The notes under the pieces: generated by a model | Seen by the model: the letters and a program-made list of their open reading frames with translations, nothing else | Database searches by the model: none | What the model was told of the DNA's origin: nothing | Source: Candidatus Bathyarchaeia archaeon | GTDB taxonomy: Archaea; Thermoproteota; Bathyarchaeia; Bathyarchaeales; Bathyarchaeaceae | Length of the DNA: 64,000 nucleotides | Assembly: GCA_035283685.1 (NCBI GenBank) | Contig: DATETJ010000011.1 | Location: 157,994 to 221,993, forward strand | Direction of reading: 5' to 3' | Program-made: the position numbers and the translations under genes | Part shown: one piece after another, positions 33,857-42,204 of the stretch | Numbering within the stretch: position 1 is the stretch's first letter | Layout: every line of letters starts with the position of its first letter

Positions 33857-34288
33857 TTGAAAGCAACCGAAGTCATCCATGCACGTGGACACCAAAACGT
33901 CACATCCACTAACAGGACAACTCTTGAAATCACCAAAGAAACACATCTAACCAGACGCGGCGACTGCATAATCGCGATCGACTCAAACAAAGGAGCAAGA
34001 GACCTGAACTCAAAGTTCAAGAAAGCTGCCCAAAACGAGAAAGCCAAAATCGCAATCCACTTCGAAGCAGACGGGGAAGTTGAAGTTGTCAAAGCTTGGG
34101 GAAGCCCTCACCTAACCTTCACGCATCCAACCGATCTTGTTGTCAGAAAAAGCGACTACGTGTGCGATCGAACACTCGCCATCCGAGCGGATAAAGCTGC
34201 CCAAGACTTCCCGAGAACACTGATTGAAAAAATGCAGAACCCAAAACAAAAAATTAAGATCACCCTAACCGTGTATAAGGCTACGTGA
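33857..34288 (+). CDS. DUF371 family protein
   Basis: About 143 residues from a TTG at 33857; the longer frame back to 33710 overlaps the preceding gene and does not look translated. The family pattern is clear: VIHARGHQNVTSTNRTTLEI, THLTRRGDCIIAIDSNKGARDL, and SPHLTFTHPTDLVVRKSDYVCDRTLAIRADKAA. This is an archaeal domain of unknown function with a compact alpha/beta fold. It overlaps the 3' end of trm5 on the other strand by 8 bases. Confidence 0.85.
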   Translation: MKATEVIHARGHQNVTSTNRTTLEITKETHLTRRGDCIIAIDSNKGARDLNSKFKKAAQNEKAKIAIHFEADGEVEVVKAWGSPHLTFTHPTDLVVRKSDYVCDRTLAIRADKAAQDFPRTLIEKMQNPKQKIKITLTVYKAT

Positions 34289-35390
34289 CCTCTGCATCGA
34301 TTACCACTTGATACGTGAACGGCGCAATCCCACGCACAATTCTTGTCCCCAATATTTTTCTCAAGCGCCGATTAGACTGCTCAACTGCCTCAGCGAACCT
34401 AGTCTTTGCAGTCTCTGTGGGTTCAGGTGTGTTGCTGAACTGGTAATAGTGTATGATGCCGCCGTCTGATCTCAGCGCTCTACACGCCGCATCCACGTAT
34501 CCTATGGCTTTTTCAGGCAAGTTCATAACCACGCGGTCGGCGACTCCAACCAGCCTTTCATTGATGACCTGTCTTGCGTCGCCTAGAACGGGCGTAACTT
34601 TGCCCACAACTCGGTTGACCACTATGTTTTTCTTCAGAAATTCGTAAGCACCGGGATTTACATCTATGGCGTAAACACGCACTTTCCCATGCGTTTTAGC
34701 GATATGGATGGAAAAAGGTCCGACGCCCGCAAACATGTCGACCACGATTTCGCCTTCCCTGACCGAAGACGCAACGCGGGAATGCTCATAGGACAGACGC
34801 GGCGTAAAGTAAGCCTTCGCGAGATCCACAGAAAACACGCAGTCATGCTCTTTGTGCACTGTTTGAGTCTTCGCCTCTCCTCCAATGACCTCAAAAGTTC
34901 GAAGACGATAAACACCGGTCACCGGACTCCACTTCGAGAGAACAGTCTTCACCCTCTCATGAACTGACAAAATGGCGTCGCCGATGATCCCCTTATACTG
35001 TTCAAGCTCGGGTGGAACTTCAACAACAGCTATGTCACCCACAAAATCAATTGAATGCGGCAGACTGGCCAGCACATGAGGTGGCAACTTGCCGCTTAGA
35101 ATGTCCACAAGCGTGACTGGTTTCCCTAGGTTCTCCTCGAATTTCCGCTGCGCGATCTGCAACTCAGGCAAGGCGCGTTTCAGTTTCTCAAGTTCTATTG
35201 GAAGTGGCTTGCGCACCAATGGAATGTGAATGGAATCGTTGTCCCGATGCACCCTAAGTTCACGATTCAAGAGCGCCAATTCTCTGGTTAGCATGATGGC
35301 TTCTTGGGCAGAAGTCTTTGGAACCTTTAGGCCAACTGCGTCAGGCAATGAGCGTTCACCAAAGCAGCTTTCGACGGCTATTCTCCTCAT
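34281..35390 (-). CDS. trm5: tRNA (guanine(37)-N1)-methyltransferase Trm5
   Basis: A 369-residue protein. The SAM site is VVDMFAGVGPFSIHIAK (about 216-232), and NLPEKA (Asn290-Ala295) is the catalytic NPP-like motif of Trm5. FTPRLSYEHSRV (about 195-206) is the family's tRNA/SAM element. It makes m1G37 and thereby the substrate of Taw1, encoded 12 kb away. Its ATG overlaps the stop of the upstream ABC ATPase gene (ATGAGCAGATGAGG context), so it is expressed with the transporter. Taw2-type aminocarboxypropyl transfer is a less likely alternative. Confidence 0.9.
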   Translation of the reverse strand: MRRIAVESCFGERSLPDAVGLKVPKTSAQEAIMLTRELALLNRELRVHRDNDSIHIPLVRKPLPIELEKLKRALPELQIAQRKFEENLGKPVTLVDILSGKLPPHVLASLPHSIDFVGDIAVVEVPPELEQYKGIIGDAILSVHERVKTVLSKWSPVTGVYRLRTFEVIGGEAKTQTVHKEHDCVFSVDLAKAYFTPRLSYEHSRVASSVREGEIVVDMFAGVGPFSIHIAKTHGKVRVYAIDVNPGAYEFLKKNIVVNRVVGKVTPVLGDARQVINERLVGVADRVVMNLPEKAIGYVDAACRALRSDGGIIHYYQFSNTPEPTETAKTRFAEAVEQSNRRLRKILGTRIVRGIAPFTYQVVIDAEVT

Positions 35391-36163
35391 CTGCTCATAG
35401 TCTTCTCTACTTCAGCTTCCAACTCCTGAAGAATAGGACGCCTCACAGCATAGAACTCTTCGCCTGTGCGGTCACGAGGCCGCCGCAGCTTTACCTCAAT
35501 CACTTTCTTAACTGTTCCCGGTCGCGCTGTCAAAATAACAATTCGATCTGCCAAGTAAACCGCTTCGTCAACCGAATGAGTGACAAACATCACAGTCTTC
35601 TTTGTCTGCGCCCATATTCTCAAGAGTTCCTTCTGCATAATATTCCGGGTCTGCGCATCAAGAGAACCAAAAGGCTCATCCATCAACAACACTTCAGGAT
35701 CATTGGTTAAAGCTCGGGCAATAGCCACTCGCTGCTTCATACCGCTGGAAAGCTGACGAGGCACAGCGTCTTCGAAGCCCTGCAACCCCACTAGTTTCAA
35801 GTAGCTATCGACGACTTCTTGGCGCTTCTCCGGCGCAGTGCCCTTGATTTCTAAGCCGAACTCAATGTTCTTGCGCGTGGATCTCCACGGAAAAAGAGCG
35901 AATTCCTGGAATACAAAGCCTCTATCTGCACCGGGTTTTGACACTGCGCGCCCATTCAGAAGAACTTCGCCTGCATTCGGTGATTCCAACCCTGCTAGTA
36001 TTCGCAAGAGTGTAGTCTTGCCGCATCCGGTTGGTCCGGTTATGCACAGAAGCTCGCCTTGGTACACGTCTAGGGTAAGGTCGGTTAGAGCTTCAACTCT
36101 GGCTTTGTCGCTTTCGAAGACTTTGCTCAAACCGCGGATCTGGATCAGAGTATTCCTGCCCAT
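35387..36163 (-). CDS. ABC transporter ATP-binding protein (Ssu/Tau/Nrt type)
   Basis: A 258-residue ATPase with Walker A GPTGCGKTT (43-51), signature LSSGMKQRVAIARAL, Walker B VLLMDEPFGSLD, and the switch histidine in FVTHSVDEA. The set of three subunits belongs to the nitrate/sulfonate/taurine/thiamine-precursor importer family. It overlaps the permease gene by 19 bases and trm5 by 4, which marks a tight operon. Confidence 0.93.
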   Translation of the reverse strand: MGRNTLIQIRGLSKVFESDKARVEALTDLTLDVYQGELLCITGPTGCGKTTLLRILAGLESPNAGEVLLNGRAVSKPGADRGFVFQEFALFPWRSTRKNIEFGLEIKGTAPEKRQEVVDSYLKLVGLQGFEDAVPRQLSSGMKQRVAIARALTNDPEVLLMDEPFGSLDAQTRNIMQKELLRIWAQTKKTVMFVTHSVDEAVYLADRIVILTARPGTVKKVIEVKLRRPRDRTGEEFYAVRRPILQELEAEVEKTMSR

Positions 36164-36936
36164 CTGGACAACCGTCTTTCCACATAGCTTATCGCAGTTA
36201 TCATGAGGAAACCTATTATTCCAACGAGAAACATGCCTGCAAACACGTTTTCGTAAAGCCCAAAGTCGTCGCTCATAACATGAATGTAAAAGCCCAAACC
36301 ACCTTCTCTAACACCAACTAGTTCAGCGGCTACGATAGCCATCCAGCCTATGCCCAAGCCAATCCGCAGCCCAGTCATAATGTGCGGCAACGAAGCAGGA
36401 ACAATAACTTTGCCAAAAAGCTGCCTTTTGTTGGCGCCAAGAGTCCGCGCAGCATCGATTAAGACGGAGTCCACAGCCTTGACACCTGCAACCGTGCTCA
36501 AGACGATTGGAAAAAACGAGGCCAAGTAGACAATGAACACGGCGTCAAACGGGTCTCTGAAGAAAATTATGGCAAAGGGAATCCAAGCAAAGGGCGGAAT
36601 AGGACGGAAAAGCTCCACCAAAGGCCTGCTAATGCCCTCAGCATAAAGCGAATACCCCCACAGCAAACCTACAGGAATCGCAACAACGGCAGCGAGAAAA
36701 AAGCCATAAGACACTCTGAAAAGGCTCGCCACCACATGCTCACTGAAAACATGACCTGTTGGGTCCCTTTCATTTGTGATCACCACACGTATCAGAGTTG
36801 AGAAGATGCTGACTGGACGAGGCAGCAGCCCTCTCGGATCTCGTGCAGCCACAAGATCCCATATAAAGAAGAAAACTGCCAGCGCAACAATGCCCAATAA
36901 GAGTTTGATGAGGAGTGTGCGCTGCTTCTCCTTCAT
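36145..36936 (-). CDS. ABC transporter permease (Ssu/Tau type)
   Basis: A 263-residue protein with about six membrane segments. The EAA-like coupling loop is visible as DAARTLGANKRQLFGKVIVPASLPHIMTG, typical of BPD_transp_1 permeases. PIPPFAWIPFAIIFF is a hallmark of the SsuC/TauC branch. It directly follows the binding-protein gene with no gap. Confidence 0.92.
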   Translation of the reverse strand: MKEKQRTLLIKLLLGIVALAVFFFIWDLVAARDPRGLLPRPVSIFSTLIRVVITNERDPTGHVFSEHVVASLFRVSYGFFLAAVVAIPVGLLWGYSLYAEGISRPLVELFRPIPPFAWIPFAIIFFRDPFDAVFIVYLASFFPIVLSTVAGVKAVDSVLIDAARTLGANKRQLFGKVIVPASLPHIMTGLRIGLGIGWMAIVAAELVGVREGGLGFYIHVMSDDFGLYENVFAGMFLVGIIGFLMITAISYVERRLSRWAGIL

Positions 36937-38004
36937 TTAATCACTTCGAGCCGCAGTCAAATAGGATTCGTCGACGTATTTCTCAGTGAAATCGTACTTG
37001 TCTTCGTAGCCTCTTTCAGCAAGTTTGGTTGAGGGCACCATGTTGAAGTCGATGAGTTTGCCGGTGAACTCGATGAAAGTGCTGAGGAACGTGAGGTTAA
37101 CGGCATATTTGTAGTCTATGCGACTCAACGCCTCCTTCACAACCGATGCCTCGCGCGCCGTGAATCCAACTCCGATGTCTACAAGCAGTTGATACTGAGA
37201 CGAACTTGGATCAGATTTGGCTTCGTTTATCCATTCGGTTGCTTCAATGTGCGCCTTGAGAAAGTTAACGACTGTGGAAGGATGGTTTGCCGCGAAAGCT
37301 TTGTCGGCTACTATTACGCAGTCTAGGTGGTGAGGCCAGATGTCGCTTGATGTTGCCAAGAGCTTTCCAAATCCTTTGTTAACAGCGTCTGAGGGAAACG
37401 GTTCCCACGCCACAAAAGCGTCAATGGCACCCGACTGCAGTTTCAGCTCCATGTTGGCTCCAGAAAGTGGCTCGTCTATTAAGAAGTCGGTTATGCTCAT
37501 GTTCTGCTTCTCAGCGTAGTTTAGCAGAAGAAAGTATTGAATTGAACTTCGGCTTGGCACACCGATGGTCTTGCCCCTCAACTCTGAAATGTTGTTGACT
37601 TCAGGTTTCACCACGATGGCTGAGCCGATGTCATTGACCTGCGCTATAACCGTGGTGTTCACGCCCAAGTTCAGGTGCTTGATTATAGCTGGGGGCGCAC
37701 CTAAGAAGCCGATGTCAACTTTACCTCCCGCAAACGCATCCATCTCCACGCCGCCAGAAGCATATCCACCCGAAACAGCGTCTGTCACGTTGACGCTGTA
37801 CTTTTCAAAAAACGATTGACCGCCGCCTACAGTCTTGTTCTTGGCCACGAAATATGCGATGTGGTGAAGGTCGGCTGTTAGGTATCCGACTCTAATGGTG
37901 GTTGAGGGAGCTGCGGGCGTCAAGTAAGGAGCTAGGAAAATGCCTGCTAAGGCAATGGCGACCAGAGATATGATAGCAGTTGCAATCAATGTGCCCCTCG
38001 ACAT
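36937..38004 (-). CDS. ABC transporter substrate-binding protein (NMT1/SsuA-like)
   Basis: A 355-residue protein with an N-terminal hydrophobic segment (about 6-29), probably an anchor rather than a cleaved signal. The mature part reads TTIRVGYLTADLHHIAYFVAK, then GGVEMDAFAGGKVDIGFLGAPPAI and LRGKTIGVPSRSSIQYFLL, the periplasmic-binding fold of SsuA/TauA/NMT1. The ligand is not readable from these motifs: alkanesulfonate, nitrate, taurine and thiamine precursors are all possible. TTTTATATG near 38060-38069 (minus) is a good TATA box. Confidence 0.9.
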   Translation of the reverse strand: MSRGTLIATAIISLVAIALAGIFLAPYLTPAAPSTTIRVGYLTADLHHIAYFVAKNKTVGGGQSFFEKYSVNVTDAVSGGYASGGVEMDAFAGGKVDIGFLGAPPAIIKHLNLGVNTTVIAQVNDIGSAIVVKPEVNNISELRGKTIGVPSRSSIQYFLLLNYAEKQNMSITDFLIDEPLSGANMELKLQSGAIDAFVAWEPFPSDAVNKGFGKLLATSSDIWPHHLDCVIVADKAFAANHPSTVVNFLKAHIEATEWINEAKSDPSSSQYQLLVDIGVGFTAREASVVKEALSRIDYKYAVNLTFLSTFIEFTGKLIDFNMVPSTKLAERGYEDKYDFTEKYVDESYLTAARSD

Positions 38005-38170
38005 ATAGTGAACTTTCCCTTTGAATCATTGTTTTTGGAATAGAATAATGGATGAAGTACATATAAAATCCTATTGTGCCTGCGAGAAGAGAAGCCTTTG
38101 ATTGTTGAGCTACTGAGGGAAAACCCATCTTGAGACACCTGAAAAAGAAACAGCTGAAAACGACTTCAGA

Positions 38171-38266
38171 TGGCGGGCCCGAGGGGAATTGAACCCCTGA
38201 CCTACGGATATCTCTATTACGGACATTTAAGAGTCCGCCGCTCTAACCTTGCTGAGCTACGGGCCC
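38171..38266 (-). tRNA. tRNA-Lys(CTT) with 18-base intron, CCA encoded
   Basis: The minus strand has acceptor GGGCCCG/CGGGCCC, D arm GCTC-GAGC, and T arm GGGGT/ACCCC-like with TTCAATT. Anticodon stem GCGGA pairs with TCCGT after removal of an 18-base intron inserted between positions 37 and 38 of loop CTCTTAA (anticodon CTT). CTCT and AGAG at the exon-intron borders can form the central helix of a bulge-helix-bulge splice site. The 3' end encodes G73 and CCA. TTAATAAAC about 45 bases upstream is a TATA candidate. Confidence 0.88.
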
Positions 38267-38329
38267 TCTGCGCGATTGCCATATTGCACATTTTACATGA
38301 GTTTATTAAGCTTACTTAGACCGAGCGGC

Positions 38330-38818
38330 TCAACTCTCAACAAATCGCCCTGTTTTTCTGTCCCTCCTGACCTCATTCCAAGGATAGATCCTGCCGCTCA
38401 TCGCAATGTAGACTCCGTTAGTCAGAACGTTTATGGCGCCAATAGCGGTTCCAACGTTAAACAAGGCGTCTGAATCAGAGAACCTCTCCGGCCTCAGAGC
38501 TCCTGTCAAGATCATAACCTTGTCTTTAATGTCGCTTAGTCTCTTGGCGGTTTCTATCATCGTATCAGTTCCGTGTGTAACTACTATTTTGTCAGCGTCA
38601 GCTTTCCTGCAGGCTTCAAGTATCTTCTCTCGGTCTTGTTTCGTGATGTCTAGACTGTCTTTCCTCAAAAGCGAAACTATCTGAAAGTCGAAGTTTGGAT
38701 GAACTCTCTGCAATATTCTTTCGACAGCTGGCTTCCCTATCTCAAAAGCGTACCCCTTCTGCGTTCTTGGATAGTCCTTGTCGATTGTTCCTCCGGTTTG
38801 GATGAAAACGATTTTCAT
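38330..38818 (-). CDS. asparaginase N-terminal-domain protein
   Basis: A 162-residue protein matching only the N-terminal catalytic domain of type I L-asparaginases: FIQTGGTIDK (nucleophile-type Thr near 11), VTHGTDTM (81-87) and KVMILTGALRPERF. Full asparaginases have about 330 residues with a second domain that completes the active site, so this is either a distinct short family or acts with a partner. It may be active on another amide or serve as a sensor. The ATG at 38818 is about 27 bases from a TATA-like element, so it could be leaderless. Confidence 0.82.
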   Translation of the reverse strand: MKIVFIQTGGTIDKDYPRTQKGYAFEIGKPAVERILQRVHPNFDFQIVSLLRKDSLDITKQDREKILEACRKADADKIVVTHGTDTMIETAKRLSDIKDKVMILTGALRPERFSDSDALFNVGTAIGAINVLTNGVYIAMSGRIYPWNEVRRDRKTGRFVES

Positions 38819-38840
38819 GATTCTAGATGAGGTTTAAACG

Positions 38841-38850
38841 CTTTAAATAG
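38841..38850. promoter_or_regulatory. shared TATA-like element between divergent genes
   Basis: CTTTAAATAG lies about 27 bases from the ATG at 38818 (minus) and about 31 bases from the GTG at 38877 (plus). A second palindrome GTTTAAAC lies at 38832-38839. Both genes appear leaderless from this one block. Confidence 0.45.
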
Positions 38851-38876
38851 CTTCGGCGGTAGTCCTTTGTTGACAA

Positions 38877-39698
38877 GTGGAAGGAATGGATCACTTGGGT
38901 GAATTGGTGTTTGTTGGCTTGGGCTTAGGCAGCGAGAAAAGCATATCGCTTCTAGGCTTGGAAAAAGCTAAGACGGCTGAGGTCCTGTTTGCAGAGTTGT
39001 ACACGAGCCTCTTGCCAGAACTTGATCTTTCAAAACTTGAGAAACTCGTTGGAAAGCGGGTCCAACTGGTTTCTAGACACGACCTCGAAGAAGACTGCGG
39101 AATGATGATTTTGACGGCGGCGGAGAAGGGCGGGGCAGTCTTGTTGGTGCCCGGCGACCCTCTGATTGCTACAACACATGTTGATTTGCGTATTCGAGCC
39201 CAAAAGAAAGGCATTAGGACCAGCATTGTCCATGCGGCATCAATTGTTTCAGCAGTGACCGGCTTGTCGGGCTTGCAGAACTACAAGTTTGGCAGAAGCG
39301 TCACCATACCTTTCACCGATACGGGCTCTGTTGATGAGACCCCGTACAACGTTATCGCCCAGAACCGGAAAACCGGTCTCCACACGCTCTGTTTTCTTGA
39401 CCTCCGAGTAGACGAAAAACGATACATGACTATAAGAGACGCCTTGGAAGTGCTCTTTGGCCTGGAGAAGCGGAAGCACCACCGCGTGATAACGCCTGAC
39501 GCATTGGCAGTCGGCATCGCACGAGCCGGCTCAGAAAATCCCACGATAAAAGCAGATTTTGTCCGAAAACTTCAGGGGTTTGATTTTGGAAAACCGCCCC
39601 ACTCCCTAGTTTTTCCGGGCAAACTGCACTTCATGGAGGTAGAGGCGCTTGTCACACTGGCAAAGGCGCCTGAAAAGATTAGGGAGATGGCAAAATGA
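38877..39698 (+). CDS. dphB: diphthine synthase
   Basis: A 273-residue SAM methyltransferase of the tetrapyrrole-methylase fold: LVFVGLGLGSEKSISLLGLE at the start, then LVPGDPLIATTHVDL and HAASIVSAVTGLSGLQNYKFG. It trimethylates the modified histidine of elongation factor 2 on the way to diphthamide. A GTG at 38877 or ATG at 38886 could start it. The stop overlaps the next gene as ATGA. Confidence 0.94.
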   Translation: MEGMDHLGELVFVGLGLGSEKSISLLGLEKAKTAEVLFAELYTSLLPELDLSKLEKLVGKRVQLVSRHDLEEDCGMMILTAAEKGGAVLLVPGDPLIATTHVDLRIRAQKKGIRTSIVHAASIVSAVTGLSGLQNYKFGRSVTIPFTDTGSVDETPYNVIAQNRKTGLHTLCFLDLRVDEKRYMTIRDALEVLFGLEKRKHHRVITPDALAVGIARAGSENPTIKADFVRKLQGFDFGKPPHSLVFPGKLHFMEVEALVTLAKAPEKIREMAK

Positions 39699-39973
39699 GC
39701 GCACACGCTTTGCTAGCAAAGTACATTGGGAACTCAGAGAAGGTCTTGGGTGAAATCAGAGTCAAGCAGAACGCTAAGACCTTAAGCCTTGACCAAGTTA
39801 TCGAAGTGGTTGAGGACGCGAAGCGATATCTAAGCGATGCAAAGTATTATGGAGAAAAACAGCAGTATGAAACTGGACTGGTATCGGTCGCCTATTGTGA
39901 AGGCATGCTTGACGCGTTGCGCCTCTTAGGCTTGGTGGAGTTCAGATGGTCCGAAACGAAGGAAAAAACTTGA
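39695..39973 (+). CDS. DUF357 family protein
   Basis: A 92-residue helical protein, with ATG overlapping the dphB stop. The pattern VEDAKRYLSDAKYYGEKQQY followed by ALVSVAYCEGMLDALRLLG-like helices is that of archaeal DUF357, which is commonly encoded beside FAD synthase. Function unknown. The stop overlaps the TTG start of ribL. Confidence 0.88.
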   Translation: MSAHALLAKYIGNSEKVLGEIRVKQNAKTLSLDQVIEVVEDAKRYLSDAKYYGEKQQYETGLVSVAYCEGMLDALRLLGLVEFRWSETKEKT

Positions 39974-40422
39974 AGAAAAAAGGCAAGATCGTGCTAGCGT
40001 CAGGCACGTTCGACCTGCTCCATTTGGGTCACGTGAAGTATCTTGAAGAAGCCAAAAAAGCAGGCGGCAAAAACGCTAGACTGATGGTCATAATTGCAAG
40101 AGACAAAACAGTTGAGAAGAGGAAGGGGGACAAACCGGTCATGCCCGAGGAACATCGGCGGGCGTTGGTTGAGTCTTTGAAGGTTGTTGATGAAGCTATC
40201 TTGGGCTATGAGGACTTTGACATTGGCTCGGTGATCACGGAGTTAAGGCCCAACGTTATTGCAGTAGGTTACGATCAAGAAGGCATTGAAAAGCAAGTTC
40301 GCAAGGTTGTAGCTGAGAAAAAATACCCAGTTGAGGTTGTGAGAATTGAGAAATTTGGCAAAGACGAGTTGAACAGCTCGTTGAAAATCAAGAAGAGAAT
40401 CAGCCAGATTTGCAGGAGATAG
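39970..40422 (+). CDS. ribL: FAD synthase RibL
   Basis: A 150-residue cytidylyltransferase-fold enzyme. ASGTFDLLHLGHVKYL holds the HxGH nucleotidyl-transfer motif, and ELNSSLKIKKRI resembles the ISS-TR-type C-terminal motif. It transfers AMP to FMN. The TTG at 39970 is preferred over the ATG at 39946: AGGA lies 7-8 bases upstream, TTGA overlaps the DUF357 stop, and the length then equals known RibL. The converging ribK gene supplies FMN. Confidence 0.9.
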   Translation: MKKKGKIVLASGTFDLLHLGHVKYLEEAKKAGGKNARLMVIIARDKTVEKRKGDKPVMPEEHRRALVESLKVVDEAILGYEDFDIGSVITELRPNVIAVGYDQEGIEKQVRKVVAEKKYPVEVVRIEKFGKDELNSSLKIKKRISQICRR

Positions 40423-40423
40423 T

Positions 40424-41125
40424 TTAGGGCAAGGTGAGAACTTCAACCTTAATCTTCTGTCCATCCTTGAGTTTAAGGTGAGATCGAAGATAGACTGGCG
40501 AAACTATCTCGATTACGGATGAGTCGTAATGGGTTCGCATGGCAGTTAAGATGGCGCCTTTAACCTTGTTGTTGATTATTGCAGGATAGCATCTGACGCC
40601 GCCAAACGATCTTGACTCATTTTGGAAGCCATGCAACTCAATGGCAGGATATGATTCCAGCTCGCCTCTGGTCTTGATGTCATAGTCGGTGGTGAGTTTG
40701 AGGTTCAAAGTTCCCGGATAAGGGTCAAAGCCTAGTTTTTCGAGGAACTGTTTGCGGTAACCCTCTTTCGACACGTAGTATGCGCCCTCGCCCAGCCCTG
40801 TGAATAACACGCCTTCCAAAGTGACTGACGGTGGATAGGCGGCTTCGAAGACAAGGCCGAGATTGGAGTACAACTGCTTCAGTTCCTGTTGGCCAGTGTC
40901 TGTGACTTTGACCAAGCATCCATCAGGTGTTATGTTTCTTTTCAGCCAACCTTTCTTTTCGAGTTGAATCAGGTAACGCGACGCGGTTTGCTGGGAGAGA
41001 CCCATCTTGTCGGCGAAGTATTCGGTTGAGACTTTGACGGTGCGGCGTGAGGCGCCCAACTCAGCAAGTTTATACAACGCGTACAGATATTTCCAAGATT
41101 GTGCGCTGAGGGTCGGCGGCTTCAT
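40424..41125 (-). CDS. ribK: CTP-dependent riboflavin kinase with winged-helix domain
   Basis: A 233-residue protein. Residues 1-85 are a winged helix (STEYFADKMGLSQQTASRYLIQLEKKGWLKR). Residues 95-230 are the archaeal riboflavin kinase (TLEGVLFTGLGEGAYYVSKEGY, YPGTLNLKL, KGAILTAMRTHYDSSVIEI). It makes FMN from riboflavin and CTP. The DNA-binding domain suggests it also regulates riboflavin genes, as in other archaeal RbkR proteins. It converges on ribL with a gap of one base. Confidence 0.94.
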   Translation of the reverse strand: MKPPTLSAQSWKYLYALYKLAELGASRRTVKVSTEYFADKMGLSQQTASRYLIQLEKKGWLKRNITPDGCLVKVTDTGQQELKQLYSNLGLVFEAAYPPSVTLEGVLFTGLGEGAYYVSKEGYRKQFLEKLGFDPYPGTLNLKLTTDYDIKTRGELESYPAIELHGFQNESRSFGGVRCYPAIINNKVKGAILTAMRTHYDSSVIEIVSPVYLRSHLKLKDGQKIKVEVLTLP

Positions 41126-41194
41126 TCTTGACTTCGCCTGTAGGTGAGGAAGTGAGGACTGTGTATTTAAGCCACTCGAAAACGAGTTGCTAGC

Positions 41195-41773
41195 CTAAAA
41201 CACTTTGTTTCCAGTCAGTGAGCTCCAGATGAATAGGAGGCCGAACACGATGAAGAGTAAGCCTGAGCCTATTCTAACGTATTTCAAAGGAACCCATCTG
41301 GATATGGTTGTGCCGAGCAACACGCCTAACGCAGTTAATGCGGCAAATGCCAGCATCACTCCAACAAACACCAACAACGGCGCATCGTATTCAGCAGCCA
41401 ACGAAACGACTGCTAACTGTGTTTTGTCGCCTAGCTCCATTAGAGCTATGAGAGAAAAGGAAGAAGCCATAGCTAGGGATTTCTCTTCGATCTGGGGTTT
41501 CTTAGATTTCTCAAAAAACAATGTGTAAGCAGCGAACGCCATGAAAGCAATGCCGGCGCCTATGCCTACCCAAAATGCCGGGATTAGTGCTGCAATAGCT
41601 CCGCCTGCAAGAGCGCTTATTCCATCGACGAGGGCAAAAGCCAACAGGGCGCCTATGAACACGTTTATGGATTTACGTTTTGAGCTTAGGCTGATAACTG
41701 CAAGCTGGGTTTTGTCTCCTAGCTCTGCTATCATGACAAGACTGAATGATGCTAGCAGAGGTAGGAAATCCAT
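41195..41773 (-). CDS. GDT1/TMEM165 family cation transporter
   Basis: A 192-residue membrane protein with six hydrophobic segments in two halves, each half carrying the signature ELGDKTQLAV (UPF0016). The family moves Mn2+ or Ca2+ against protons. The ATG at 41773 is chosen because the longer frame to 41839 runs through an AT-rich TATA-like ATATTTATGC on the minus strand. Transcribed alone, divergent from the ferredoxin gene. Confidence 0.92.
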   Translation of the reverse strand: MDFLPLLASFSLVMIAELGDKTQLAVISLSSKRKSINVFIGALLAFALVDGISALAGGAIAALIPAFWVGIGAGIAFMAFAAYTLFFEKSKKPQIEEKSLAMASSFSLIALMELGDKTQLAVVSLAAEYDAPLLVFVGVMLAFAALTALGVLLGTTISRWVPLKYVRIGSGLLFIVFGLLFIWSSLTGNKVF

Positions 41774-41889
41774 GGCGAGAGCAGTAGTGGGCAGTGCATT
41801 TAAGGATTTTTGCAGGTTTAAGATGGTTAAGCAAAGCATAAATATTCAGCTTAACGTGTATTTTGCCAAAAGGAAGGTGAAAATTCGAT

Positions 41890-42204
41890 TTGCCAATTGA
41901 TCCTGATTTCATGAAGAACAAAGCCGAGTCTGGAGAGCATGCTGGACACAAGGTTAGAGGCGAAGTGAAAGCGCCGGAGAAACTTGGCGTCCATGGAACA
42001 CTGGTTGCGGTTGATCAGGACTGCTGCAACGGAGATGGCATCTGCATATCTGTCTGTCCGGTCAGCGTCTTCGATTGGGTTGACTCACCAGGACATCCAA
42101 CGTCTGAGAAGAAATCTGATCCCGTCAGCGAACCTCAATGCATATACTGTCGAGCTTGCGAAGTGCAGTGTCCAACACAGGCCATAAAGATAACTGAACC
42201 GTAA
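41890..42204 (+). CDS. zinc-containing ferredoxin (Zfx type)
   Basis: A 104-residue dicluster ferredoxin. His17, His20 and His35 in the N-terminal extension plus Asp77 sit at the spacing of the Sulfolobus zinc-ferredoxin ligands (shifted by one). Cluster I is C46-x2-D49-x2-C52-x3-C56-P, with Asp in place of the second Cys. Cluster II is C84-x2-C87-x2-C90-x3-C94-P. It carries electrons for 2-oxoacid:ferredoxin oxidoreductases and similar enzymes. The TTG start has GGAAGGTGA about 10 bases upstream. Confidence 0.93.
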   Translation: MPIDPDFMKNKAESGEHAGHKVRGEVKAPEKLGVHGTLVAVDQDCCNGDGICISVCPVSVFDWVDSPGHPTSEKKSDPVSEPQCIYCRACEVQCPTQAIKITEP

